From the NCBI GenBank assembly GCA_029335925.2, contig JARJMX020000003.1:1-8564 (forward strand): a stretch of 8,564 bases of DNA. The letters are read 5' to 3'. Positions within the stretch are counted from its first letter, which is position 1. Each line of letters begins with the position of its first letter. Position numbers and translations under genes: made by a program. The DNA is from Gammaproteobacteria bacterium. GTDB lineage: Bacteria; Pseudomonadota; Gammaproteobacteria; Halothiobacillales; Halothiobacillaceae. The notes beneath the pieces were generated by a model. That model made no database searches. It was not told the origin of the DNA and saw nothing but the letters and a program-made list of their open reading frames with translations. Positions 1 to 6,474 of this stretch are shown here, in pieces.

Positions 1-40
1 CCTTTTTCGGACTTTTTCCGAGCCCTTGATACATACGCGC

Positions 41-844
41 ATGAGCGATAGCGCCCCGCCCCCCCACCGTCCCACGCCTCACCGATTCACCGGAAGTGAA
101 TCGGGACAACCCGAAGGGCTGTCCCCCGGGACGACGCACAGGGATGTGCGCCGTCCGCCGAAGGACTCCGCCCACCTCGCCCGCGAGTCGTGGAAGGTGT
201 TCCAGATCATGGCCGAGTTCGTCACGGGTTTCGAGACGCTCTCCAGCATCGAGCCTGCGGTCAGCATCTTCGGCTCGGCCCGCTTCTTTCCCGACAACCC
301 GTACTACGCCCAAGCGGTCGAGATTGCCAAGAAGCTGGCCGATGCCGGCTTTGCCGTGATCAGCGGCGGCGGACCGGGCATCATGGAGGCAGCCAACAAG
401 GGAGCGAAAGGAGCGGGCGCACCGAGCATCGGCCTAAACATCCAGCTGCCCCACGAACAGCACAGCAATCCCTACCAGGACATCTCACTGCACTTCCAGC
501 ACTTCTTCGCGCGCAAGGTGATGTTCGTGAAGTACGCCTCCGCTTACGTCGTCCTTCCGGGCGGCTTCGGCACTCTGGACGAGCTGGCGGAGATCCTCAC
601 CCTGGTGCAGACCGGCAAGAGCCGCCGCATCCCCATCATCCTGGTCGGCAGCACCTTCTGGGCCGGGCTGGTGGACTGGTTCCGCGACACCCTTATCTCC
701 GCAGGCACCATCGATGCCTCCGACATGGACCTGTTCCAGATCATTGATGAGCCGCAGGCCGTGCTGAACGCCATCTTCGACTTTTATCAGAACCGCAGCC
801 TCACCCCCTCGCCTGAGGAGCAGCGCATGTTGCTCGAGCTATGA
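41..844 (+). CDS. LOG-family protein (TIGR00730-type Rossmann fold), probable nucleotide phosphoribohydrolase
   Basis: Members of this family (plant LOG and bacterial homologues) hydrolyse nucleoside 5'-monophosphates, cytokinin ribotides or AMP, to free base plus ribose 5-phosphate in the cytoplasm. Seen here, numbered from ATG 41 (267 residues): IFGSAR (76-81) opening the Rossmann fold, SGGGPGIMEAANKGA (108-122), FARK (156-159) with the conserved arginine, and the signature PGGFGTLDE (173-181). The family helix ESWKVFQIMAEFVTGFE precedes the fold, as in the longer LOG-II type. The start is uncertain: TTG 26 and ATG 41 both lack a Shine-Dalgarno; GTG 146 is in frame just upstream of the conserved part. 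Residues 14-39 are encoded by three abutting hairpins (82-156) and look low-complexity, so this stretch may be a leader or an in-frame insertion rather than true protein. The stop overlaps the next start (ATGA). The true substrate cannot be read from sequence. Confidence 0.88.
   Translation: MSDSAPPPHRPTPHRFTGSESGQPEGLSPGTTHRDVRRPPKDSAHLARESWKVFQIMAEFVTGFETLSSIEPAVSIFGSARFFPDNPYYAQAVEIAKKLADAGFAVISGGGPGIMEAANKGAKGAGAPSIGLNIQLPHEQHSNPYQDISLHFQHFFARKVMFVKYASAYVVLPGGFGTLDELAEILTLVQTGKSRRIPIILVGSTFWAGLVDWFRDTLISAGTIDASDMDLFQIIDEPQAVLNAIFDFYQNRSLTPSPEEQRMLLEL
82..156 (+). repeat. Cluster of three abutting hairpins in the 5' part of the LOG reading frame
   Basis: Hairpin 1: CCGATTCAC (82-90) and GTGAATCGG (96-104), nine perfect pairs around the loop CGGAA. 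Hairpin 2: GGGACA-A-CCC (103-112) and GGG-C-TGTCCC (116-125), nine pairs with one 1x1 mismatch around the loop GAA. Hairpin 3: GGACG-A-CGCACA (129-140) and TGTGCG-C-CGTCC (145-156), eleven pairs with one mismatch around GGGA. Arms of hairpins 2 and 3 share GGGAC/GTCCC sequence, so alternative pairing is possible (121-125 with 128-132). No T-tract follows any of them, so they are not intrinsic terminators. Whether this is a structured mRNA leader or a palindromic repeat inserted in frame is not decided by the sequence. Confidence 0.8.
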
Positions 845-1164
845 CCATGAACAAGATCCTCCTTCCCACCGCCCTACTGCTCGCTACAGCCCTTCCTGCA
901 ACGGCTTCCGACGCCCTGCCTCCGCCTGCCACGAACGTTCAGACCGAGGCCATACCAGAGCCGGAAATCACCATCCGCCCTTCCGCGGAGGGGATGATCG
1001 AGGAATACCGCATCAAGGGCCGCCTCTACATGGTCAAGATCAGCCCGAAGGACGCTCCGCCCTACTACCTGATCGACAACGACGGGGATGGCGAACTGGA
1101 AACCCGCCACAACGGCCCGATGGATTCCCGCCTGATCCCGCAGTGGATCCTGTTCCGCTGGTAA
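841..1164 (+). CDS. DUF2782 family small exported protein
   Basis: A 107-residue protein of unknown function. The N-terminus is a typical Sec signal peptide: Lys5, hydrophobic run ILLPTALLLATAL, and an AxA-type site (ATA, about residues 20-22) with predicted cleavage before Ser23, so the mature part of about 85 residues should be periplasmic or membrane-associated. The C-terminal half (EEYRIKGRLYMVKISPKDAPPYYLIDNDGDGELE, then IPQWILFRW at the end) is the recognisable DUF2782 pattern. ATG 841 overlaps the LOG stop; ATG 847 is an alternative start giving MNKILL and an equally good signal. There is a 9-nt gap to thrB. DUF2782 beside thrB is a recurrent gammaproteobacterial pair (Pseudomonas, near polA), but no functional link to threonine synthesis is established. 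Confidence 0.85.
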   Translation: MTMNKILLPTALLLATALPATASDALPPPATNVQTEAIPEPEITIRPSAEGMIEEYRIKGRLYMVKISPKDAPPYYLIDNDGDGELETRHNGPMDSRLIPQWILFRW

Positions 1165-1173
1165 GTCTCGCCC

Positions 1174-2115
1174 ATGTCGGTCTACACCCGGGTCGATCGC
1201 CCCGCGCTCGAAACCTTCCTCCATGGCTTCAATGCCGGGCTGCTGGTCGAATACAGCGGCATCAGCGCGGGCATCGAGAACACCAACTATTTCGTCACGA
1301 CGACGAACGGTCGCTTTGTCCTGACCCTGTTCGAGCAGCTCGCGCGCGAGGAGCTGCCGTTCTTCCTCGGCCTGATGGCCCATCTTGCCGAGCACGGTGT
1401 ACCCACCGCCCACCCGCTGGCGGACCGCCACGGCCGCTACCTTGGCGAGCTGTGCGGCAAGCCCGCCGCCCTGGTGCAGCGGCTCTCCGGCCACTCGGTC
1501 GAGCATCCTAGCGTGGGCCACTGCATGGCCATCGGTACGGCCCTGGCCTGCCTGCACCTTGCCGGCCAGTCCTTCCCGCATGAGCGCGCCAACCCGCGTG
1601 GCCCGCACTGGTGGCGCGAGGCGGCCGCCCGCGTGCACGACCGCCTAAGCCCGGACGAGGCCAAGCGGCTGGACGAGGAGCTCGCCTTCCAGTTCGCTCA
1701 TCGCCATGATCAGCTGCCGCGCGGGGTAATCCACGCCGACCTGTTCCGCGACAATGCCCTGTTCGAGGGCGAGCGCCTGACCGGCATCATCGACCTGTAT
1801 TACGCCTGCACCGACGCCCTGCTCTTCGATGTGGCGGTCACGGTCAACGACTGGTGTGTCACGGAAAGCCGCGAGCTGGATCCGGAGCGCACCCGTGCCC
1901 TGCTGGCGGCCTATGCCGCCGTGCGCCCCTTTACTCCCGCCGAGCACGCCTCCTGGTCGGCCATGCTGCGCGCCGCCGCGCTGCGCTTTTGGCTCTCGCG
2001 CCTGGTCGATCTTTACTACCCACGCGCCGGGGAGCTGACCCATACCAAGGACCCCGACGCCTTCGGCCGACTGTTGGCCGCCCACGTGCGCCACACCCCC
2101 GCCCTGCCCACATGA
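1174..2115 (+). CDS. thrB: Homoserine kinase (APH/choline-kinase-fold type)
   Basis: Phosphorylates homoserine to O-phosphohomoserine with ATP, the penultimate step of threonine synthesis, in the cytoplasm. The 313 residues match the aminoglycoside-phosphotransferase-fold ThrB of Pseudomonas and relatives, not the GHMP-fold ThrB of E. coli. Seen: the N-terminal lobe pattern GISAGIENTNYFV (about 29-41) followed by RFVLTLFE; the catalytic loop HADLFRDN (187-194) with catalytic Asp189 and Asn194; and the metal-binding IIDLYYA with Asp207. Length is normal for the family (about 315). ATG 1174 is the natural start because the family begins MSVYTxV; the Shine-Dalgarno is weak, so coupling to the preceding gene is likely. 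The stop overlaps the dctQ start as ATGA. No thrC, thrA or leader attenuator is in the window. Confidence 0.95.
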   Translation: MSVYTRVDRPALETFLHGFNAGLLVEYSGISAGIENTNYFVTTTNGRFVLTLFEQLAREELPFFLGLMAHLAEHGVPTAHPLADRHGRYLGELCGKPAALVQRLSGHSVEHPSVGHCMAIGTALACLHLAGQSFPHERANPRGPHWWREAAARVHDRLSPDEAKRLDEELAFQFAHRHDQLPRGVIHADLFRDNALFEGERLTGIIDLYYACTDALLFDVAVTVNDWCVTESRELDPERTRALLAAYAAVRPFTPAEHASWSAMLRAAALRFWLSRLVDLYYPRAGELTHTKDPDAFGRLLAAHVRHTPALPT

Positions 2116-2645
2116 ACCGCCTCATCGCTCTGCTCGATGCCCTCGCCGAACACACTGGCCGCCTGGTCGCCTGGCTGACCTACGGCATGCTCATCCTGAC
2201 CGTGCTAACTGTGATTTTGCGCTACGGCTTCAGACTCAGTTTCACCGCGCTAGGCGAAGGGGTAAGCTACCTGTTCGCAATGGTCTTCATGCTCGGTGCC
2301 GCCTACACTCTCAAGCACGACGACCATGTGCGGGTGGATGTGCTTTACCGCCGCTTGAGCCCACGCGGGCAGGCCTGGGTCAACATCCTCGGCACGCTGC
2401 TCTTCCTGTGGCCGGTGATGGGACTGATCCTGTGGCTCTCCACCGATTACGTGCTGGCTTCCTGGTCGCTGCTGGAGGGCTCGCGCGAGCCGGGAGGACT
2501 GCCCTTCGTCTACCTGCTCAAAACCCTGCTCTGGGTGATGCCCGCGCTGATGATCCTGCAGGGCCTGGCGGACGTGCTGCGCTCGATCGCCGTCCTCCGC
2601 GGAGCCCCCCCGGTTCCCACCGATCACCCACGCACAGAACTCTGA
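2112..2645 (+). CDS. dctQ: TRAP transporter small permease subunit (DctQ; mannitol/chloroaromatic FcbT2-like)
   Basis: The small four-helix membrane subunit of a TRAP (tripartite ATP-independent periplasmic) transporter, which works with the large subunit and a periplasmic binding protein to import organic anions using an ion gradient. Of 177 residues, hydrophobic segments lie near 18-37, 45-64, 88-110 and 125-152. The motif HVRVDVLYRRLSPR (72-85), then WSLLEGSREPGGLP and the LLKTLLWVMPALMILQGLADVLR helix, resembles the COG4665 branch. The start is ATG 2112 inside the thrB stop; the longer upstream reading frame is out of frame over thrB and is not coding. The stop is 3 nt before dctM. The substrate is not readable; this branch is known with alpha-keto acid or other carboxylate binding proteins, so a carboxylate is an inference only. 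Confidence 0.9.
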   Translation: MNRLIALLDALAEHTGRLVAWLTYGMLILTVLTVILRYGFRLSFTALGEGVSYLFAMVFMLGAAYTLKHDDHVRVDVLYRRLSPRGQAWVNILGTLLFLWPVMGLILWLSTDYVLASWSLLEGSREPGGLPFVYLLKTLLWVMPALMILQGLADVLRSIAVLRGAPPVPTDHPRTEL

Positions 2646-2648
2646 CCG

Positions 2649-4025
2649 ATGGACATCCTCTGGCCGTTGCTCCTGTTCCTCGCCGTATTTGCCGGGCTGG
2701 TGGTCGGCTACCCTGTCGCCTTCACCCTGGCAGGGGTCTCACTCATACTCGCCCTGCTCGGCAGCGCCTTCGGCACCTTCGACCTGAGCCTGCTTGAAGC
2801 CCTGCCTAACCGCATCTTCGGGGCCATGAGCAACGACACCCTCGTCGCCGTACCCCTGTTCATCCTCATGGGCGTGATCCTCGAGAAGGCGCGCATTGCC
2901 GAAGATCTACTCGGCAGTCTCGCCGGGCTTGTCGGCCAGCGCCCCGGGGCGCTAGCCTTTGCGGTATTGCTGGTCGGCGCCCTGCTCGCCGCCAGCACTG
3001 GGATCGTCGGTGCCACCGTGGTCACCATGGGCCTGCTCGCCCTGCCCGCCATGCTTCAGCGTGGCTACGATGCGCGCCTGGCGTGCGGCACCATCTGTGC
3101 CGCGGGCACGCTCGGCCAGATCATCCCCCCCTCCATCATCCTCGTGCTCTTGGGTGACCAGCTCGCCTCGGCCTACAGCCAGGCCCAGCTCGCGCAGGGC
3201 ATCTACGCGCCCAAGACCGTCTCCGTGGGCGACCTGTTCGCCGGCGCCCTGATCCCCGGCCTACTGCTGGTCATGTTCTACGCGCTCTACCTGGCGTGGG
3301 TTGCATGGAAAAGCCCGGCGCGCATGCCGGCCGCCCCGGCCAGCGAGCCCCGCGCATCGATCGGCCCACTGCTCCGATCCCTTTGGCCCCCCATGCTGCT
3401 GATCCTGGCCGTGCTCGGCTCCATCCTCGGCGGCATCGCCACGCCCTCCGAGGCCGCCGCTGTCGGCGCGGCCGGTGCCCTGCTACTCGCTGCCCTACGC
3501 GGGCAGTTGAACCGCACCATGCTGGCCGATGCGGCGCGCGCCAGCACACGCATGACCAGCATGGTGTTTCTGATCCTCATCGGCGCATCCCTCTTCTCGC
3601 TGGTGTTTCGCGGCTTTGGCGGTGATGATGTCGTGCATGAATGGCTCAAAACGCTGCCCGGGGGCACCATCGGTGCCATGCTGGTGGTGATGCTGGTGAT
3701 GTTCCTACTCGGATTCATGCTTGATTTCATCGAGATCATCTTCGTGGTCGTACCTATTGTTGCGCCCACCCTGATGATGATGGGGTTTGATCCAGTTTGG
3801 CTGGGCATCATGATCGCCATCAACCTGCAAACCTCCTTCCTCACCCCACCCTTTGGCTTTGCCCTGTTTTATCTGCGCGGCGCAGCCCCCGCGGCGATCC
3901 CGACCACCGCCATCTATCGGGGGGTCATCCCTTTTATAGGCCTGCAAATTTTGCTGCTCATCGTACTTGCCATGATCCCGGAGTTGGCCACGGCCCTCCC
4001 GGAATGGCTTTATGGTCGAGGCTGA
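2649..4025 (+). CDS. dctM: TRAP transporter large permease subunit (DctM; FcbT3-like)
   Basis: The large transport-channel subunit of the TRAP transporter, in the inner membrane. It has 458 residues and is almost entirely hydrophobic, with many predicted helices (more than ten). Conserved blocks seen: PLFILMGVILEKARIAEDLL (69-88), TGIVGATVVTMGLLALPAML (117-136), GQIIPPS (146-152), GGIATPSEAAAVGA (261-274) and the pseudo-repeat TPPFGFALFYLRG (409-421). The segment DQLASAYSQAQLAQG...VSVGDLFAGALIPG is the insert typical of the longer COG4664 branch, which explains why it exceeds the common 425 residues. It starts 3 nt after dctQ. No dctP solute-binding gene is adjacent; thrB lies upstream and a c-di-GMP enzyme downstream, so the binding protein must be encoded elsewhere or be absent. 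Confidence 0.94.
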   Translation: MDILWPLLLFLAVFAGLVVGYPVAFTLAGVSLILALLGSAFGTFDLSLLEALPNRIFGAMSNDTLVAVPLFILMGVILEKARIAEDLLGSLAGLVGQRPGALAFAVLLVGALLAASTGIVGATVVTMGLLALPAMLQRGYDARLACGTICAAGTLGQIIPPSIILVLLGDQLASAYSQAQLAQGIYAPKTVSVGDLFAGALIPGLLLVMFYALYLAWVAWKSPARMPAAPASEPRASIGPLLRSLWPPMLLILAVLGSILGGIATPSEAAAVGAAGALLLAALRGQLNRTMLADAARASTRMTSMVFLILIGASLFSLVFRGFGGDDVVHEWLKTLPGGTIGAMLVVMLVMFLLGFMLDFIEIIFVVVPIVAPTLMMMGFDPVWLGIMIAINLQTSFLTPPFGFALFYLRGAAPAAIPTTAIYRGVIPFIGLQILLLIVLAMIPELATALPEWLYGRG

Positions 4026-6391
4026 CGAAGTTGCATTCAGGATGTACATCCCCCCTACGCCTCAAACTCATGATTCTAATAGGGAGCATCACCATGCCCA
4101 TGCTCTTGGCCTTGGGCATGCTCGTCGCATCCTGGCGCAGTGAAGAACTGACCCAGGCACAGGCGCAGTTACTCTCGCACGCCGTCCTGACCACAGAGCG
4201 ATTACAAGCTTTGCAAACGCAGGCCATACTGATCTTGGAGCTCTTGGCCTTACAGGAGTGGCTGCCGGATGAACCCGAGCAATGCCTGGCTCAAGTACAG
4301 CGAACTCTCGCAATCTTGCCGCGAAGCTTTGCCAATCTCTTGGTCATCGATCCCACGGGCCAGGTGCTCTGCAATGCCAAGGCCCCAGAAAAGCGCCACA
4401 ATCTTGCCGATCGTGACTATGTGCAGCGTGCCCTTGCCGAGCAGGCCACAGGGGTAGGCGGCCTTATCATCGGCCGTACCACCGGCACCCCGGTCATCGG
4501 CCTGGCCAGCCCGCACAAGGCAGCGGATGGCCGTATCACCTATCTTCTGGGCACATCAATCGAGCTTGGGGAAATCGTGGCTGATCTTAAGGAACGCCTG
4601 CCCCCAGCCACGCAATGGTGGCTACTCGATGGCCAAAACCAGGTTTTGGCCAGCGCCGATCCCGCGGCCTATCCTCTGGGGCAAGCCTTTACCAACCATC
4701 ACCTGCTGCGTGACATCGAGGAAAAGGGTGAGCACCTAACGCTGCGCCATACCGATGCCAAGGGCCAGCTATGGCTGGTCAGCCACATGGCACTGGGCAA
4801 GAACGCCATTGGCGACAGGCTCATCCTTGCCCGACCCGCCACGATCGTGCTCGAACCCGTCAACACGATCATGGCGCAGGCTGGAGCCATCCTCCTTGCC
4901 GCACTGCTCTTCACCCTGCTCCTGGCTTGGTGGGTGGCCCACCGCTTTAGCAAGCGACGGATCACGCCCTTACTGACCGCCCTCCAGCACATCGAGTATG
5001 GCGACTTCACAGTTCGCCTTCCCCATCGGGGCGGACAGGATGAGCTCGATCGCCTCGCTCAGGCTATCGACCACATGGCCAAGACACTCCAAGCGCAGGA
5101 TGAGCGCATCAGACACCAACAGGCGGAGCTAGTCTATCAGGCTCAGCATGATCCACTCACTGGGCTGCCGAACCGCCTGATGATCGCCAACGACTTCGCC
5201 AAGACTAGCGCCAAAGCCAAGCGCCTCGGGGAACGGATAGCGATCTTGATGCTGGATCTCGACCACTTCAAGACCATCAACGAGGGACGCGGCCATAGCA
5301 TGGGTGATCGGCTGCTGGTCACGCTCGCCACCCGCCTGCGTCAGGTCCTGCGGGAGGAGGATACCCTAGCCCGCATTGGCGGCGATGAATTCTTGATCCT
5401 GCTGGAGGGCATCACTCGGGATGAGCAGGTGATCGAGACCCTCAAGCGCATTCAACAGATGTTCAAGGAGCCTTTTCTGGTTGACGGGGAGCCCTTTGAG
5501 CTCACCGCCAGTATCGGTATCGCCCTCTACCCAAACGACAGTATCGAGTTCGAAAGGCTGATGCAGCAGGCTGACGCCGCCCTGCATCAGTGCAAAAGCG
5601 AGGAGCGAAACAGTTACCGCTTCTTTGCTCCCCAGCTTACCGAGGCCGCCGAAGCGCGGCTCGCCATGGAGCAGATGCTCCGTGATGCGCTGCGCCTAGG
5701 CTGGTTTGAGCTGCACTATCAGCCACAGGCTAGGCTCGCCGATGGGCAGCGGGTCGGCGTCGAGGCCCTGCTGCGGCTCCGTCACCCGAGCAAAGGCCTG
5801 ATCCCCCCCGGCCAGTTCATCCCAGTGGCCGAGGAGAGCCATCTCATCATCACTATCGGTGCCTGGGTGATCAAAGAGGCCTGCCAACAGATGGCGCGCT
5901 GGCGCAAGGCGGGGCAGGCCCCGGCTTACGTCGCAGTGAATATCGCTGCCCGCCAGATTGTGCATGACGACCTGCCGGCCACGGTGCGGGCTGCCTTGCA
6001 GGAGAGCGGCATCCCCTCGGAGTGCTTGGAGATCGAAGTGACCGAAGCCAGCTTCCTCAAAAACACCGAGGAGGTGCTGGCCAAACTCAAGGCCCTGCAT
6101 GCCATCGGTGTGCGCCTTGCCCTGGACGACTTCGGCACCGGTTACTCCTCGCTCGCCTATCTGCGCCGCCTGCCGCTGGACCGGCTAAAGATCGACCAGA
6201 GTTTTGTCCGCGACATGCTGCATGACAAGCACGACGAAGCCATCGTGCGCGCCATCATCCAGCTCGGACAGGCACTTGAACTGGAGGTCATCGCCGAGGG
6301 CGTGGAAACCAACGATCAGGCCAAGCATCTTCTTGCCTTGGGATGCCCGCTGGGGCAAGGGTATCTGTTCGGTCGTCCGCAGCCCGCCTGA
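4004..6391 (+). CDS. Membrane-bound Cache-HAMP-GGDEF-EAL cyclic-di-GMP synthase/phosphodiesterase
   Basis: A bifunctional-type c-di-GMP signalling enzyme at the inner membrane, 795 residues from ATG 4004. Order: TM1 (23-44); periplasmic dCache-like sensor (45-291) with the block RDYVQRALAEQATGVGGLII (137-156); TM2 (292-312); HAMP (about 313-366); GGDEF (about 382-541); EAL (about 555-795). The GGDEF domain keeps metal Asp418, Asn426 and Asp435, GGDEF itself at 459-463, and an inhibitory RxxD site (REED, 450-453) exactly five residues upstream. The EAL domain keeps EALLR (587-591), Asn646, ExTE (678-681), DDFG (708-711), Lys729, Glu765 and Gln785. Both activities are therefore possible. The start is uncertain: ATG 4004 overlaps dctM by 22 nt and gives a positive N-terminus; TTG 4031, ATG 4070 and ATG 4094 (with AGGGAG at 4081-4086) are alternatives, but 4094 truncates TM1. 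The ligand is unknown; co-transcription with TRAP genes suggests, without proof, an organic acid. Confidence 0.93.
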   Translation: MALWSRLTKLHSGCTSPLRLKLMILIGSITMPMLLALGMLVASWRSEELTQAQAQLLSHAVLTTERLQALQTQAILILELLALQEWLPDEPEQCLAQVQRTLAILPRSFANLLVIDPTGQVLCNAKAPEKRHNLADRDYVQRALAEQATGVGGLIIGRTTGTPVIGLASPHKAADGRITYLLGTSIELGEIVADLKERLPPATQWWLLDGQNQVLASADPAAYPLGQAFTNHHLLRDIEEKGEHLTLRHTDAKGQLWLVSHMALGKNAIGDRLILARPATIVLEPVNTIMAQAGAILLAALLFTLLLAWWVAHRFSKRRITPLLTALQHIEYGDFTVRLPHRGGQDELDRLAQAIDHMAKTLQAQDERIRHQQAELVYQAQHDPLTGLPNRLMIANDFAKTSAKAKRLGERIAILMLDLDHFKTINEGRGHSMGDRLLVTLATRLRQVLREEDTLARIGGDEFLILLEGITRDEQVIETLKRIQQMFKEPFLVDGEPFELTASIGIALYPNDSIEFERLMQQADAALHQCKSEERNSYRFFAPQLTEAAEARLAMEQMLRDALRLGWFELHYQPQARLADGQRVGVEALLRLRHPSKGLIPPGQFIPVAEESHLIITIGAWVIKEACQQMARWRKAGQAPAYVAVNIAARQIVHDDLPATVRAALQESGIPSECLEIEVTEASFLKNTEEVLAKLKALHAIGVRLALDDFGTGYSSLAYLRRLPLDRLKIDQSFVRDMLHDKHDEAIVRAIIQLGQALELEVIAEGVETNDQAKHLLALGCPLGQGYLFGRPQPA
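4040..4051. repeat. 12-bp perfect palindrome GGATGTACATCC
   Basis: Lies 15 nt after the dctM stop and just upstream of the possible starts at 4070 and 4094 of the GGDEF-EAL gene. It is perfectly symmetrical with no loop, as expected of a dimeric protein site. By chance a palindrome of this length is expected about twice in a window of this size, so any operator role is speculative. Confidence 0.3.
4630..4652. repeat. Perfect 10-bp-arm inverted repeat inside the Cache domain
   Basis: The arms are TGGCCAAAAC (4630-4639) and GTTTTGGCCA (4643-4652) around the trinucleotide CAG. It encodes the DGQNQVLAS turn of the sensor domain. The symmetry is complete up to the flanking bases, which then mismatch. 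No T-tract follows, so it is not a terminator. It could be an RNA hairpin, an internal protein-binding site, or a codon coincidence. Confidence 0.7.
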
Positions 6392-6414
6392 GCAAAGCGT
6401 CTTGGGCGGGCACC

Positions 6415-6443
6415 TTGAAGCCCTCCGTCCTTGCCGCTATGAT
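6415..6443 (+). promoter_or_regulatory. Sigma70-type promoter for dusB-fis
   Basis: The -35 box TTGAAG (6415-6420; four of six consensus positions) and -10 box TATGAT (6438-6443; five of six) are separated by exactly 17 nt. Transcription would start near 6450, leaving a leader of about 25 nt to ATG 6475. It sits in the only clear gap between the two gene blocks, after the GGDEF-EAL stop at 6391. No terminator hairpin was seen between that stop and this promoter, so read-through from upstream is possible. Confidence 0.6.
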
Positions 6444-6474
6444 CCTTGCCCCTTCCACGCCCCAAGATCCGGCC

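Noticed and set aside
1335..1357. Nested palindromes in thrB (GCAGCT/AGCTGC around CTCGCGCGCGAG)
   Set aside because: CG-alternating and fully explained by codons for the conserved EQLAREEL segment; mismatches stop a single clean stem.
874..1638. Long antisense open frame (254 codons) over DUF2782 and thrB
   Set aside because: Covers two clearly recognised + strand genes, has no family resemblance, and such frames are common opposite GC-rich genes.
1854..2111. Upstream extension of dctQ over thrB
   Set aside because: The extension is out of frame with intact thrB and reads as Arg/Pro-rich nonsense; the real protein begins at the ATGA overlap.
2478..2491. 14-bp perfect palindrome GGCTCGCGCGAGCC in dctQ
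   Set aside because: In GC-rich coding DNA a CG-alternating palindrome of this length is easily produced by codons for Gly-Ser-Arg-Glu-Pro.
3287..3844. Antisense open frame of 185 codons within dctM
   Set aside because: The composition (Met, Ser, Arg-rich) is the mirror of hydrophobic dctM codons; no start signal or domain.
3797..4003. Upstream extension of the GGDEF-EAL frame into dctM
   Set aside because: Overlaps conserved dctM C-terminal sequence and encodes no recognisable domain.
6343..6474. Upstream extension of dusB, including ATG 6439
   Set aside because: Overlaps the EAL domain end and the promoter -10 box; dusB homologues begin at MRIGPY.
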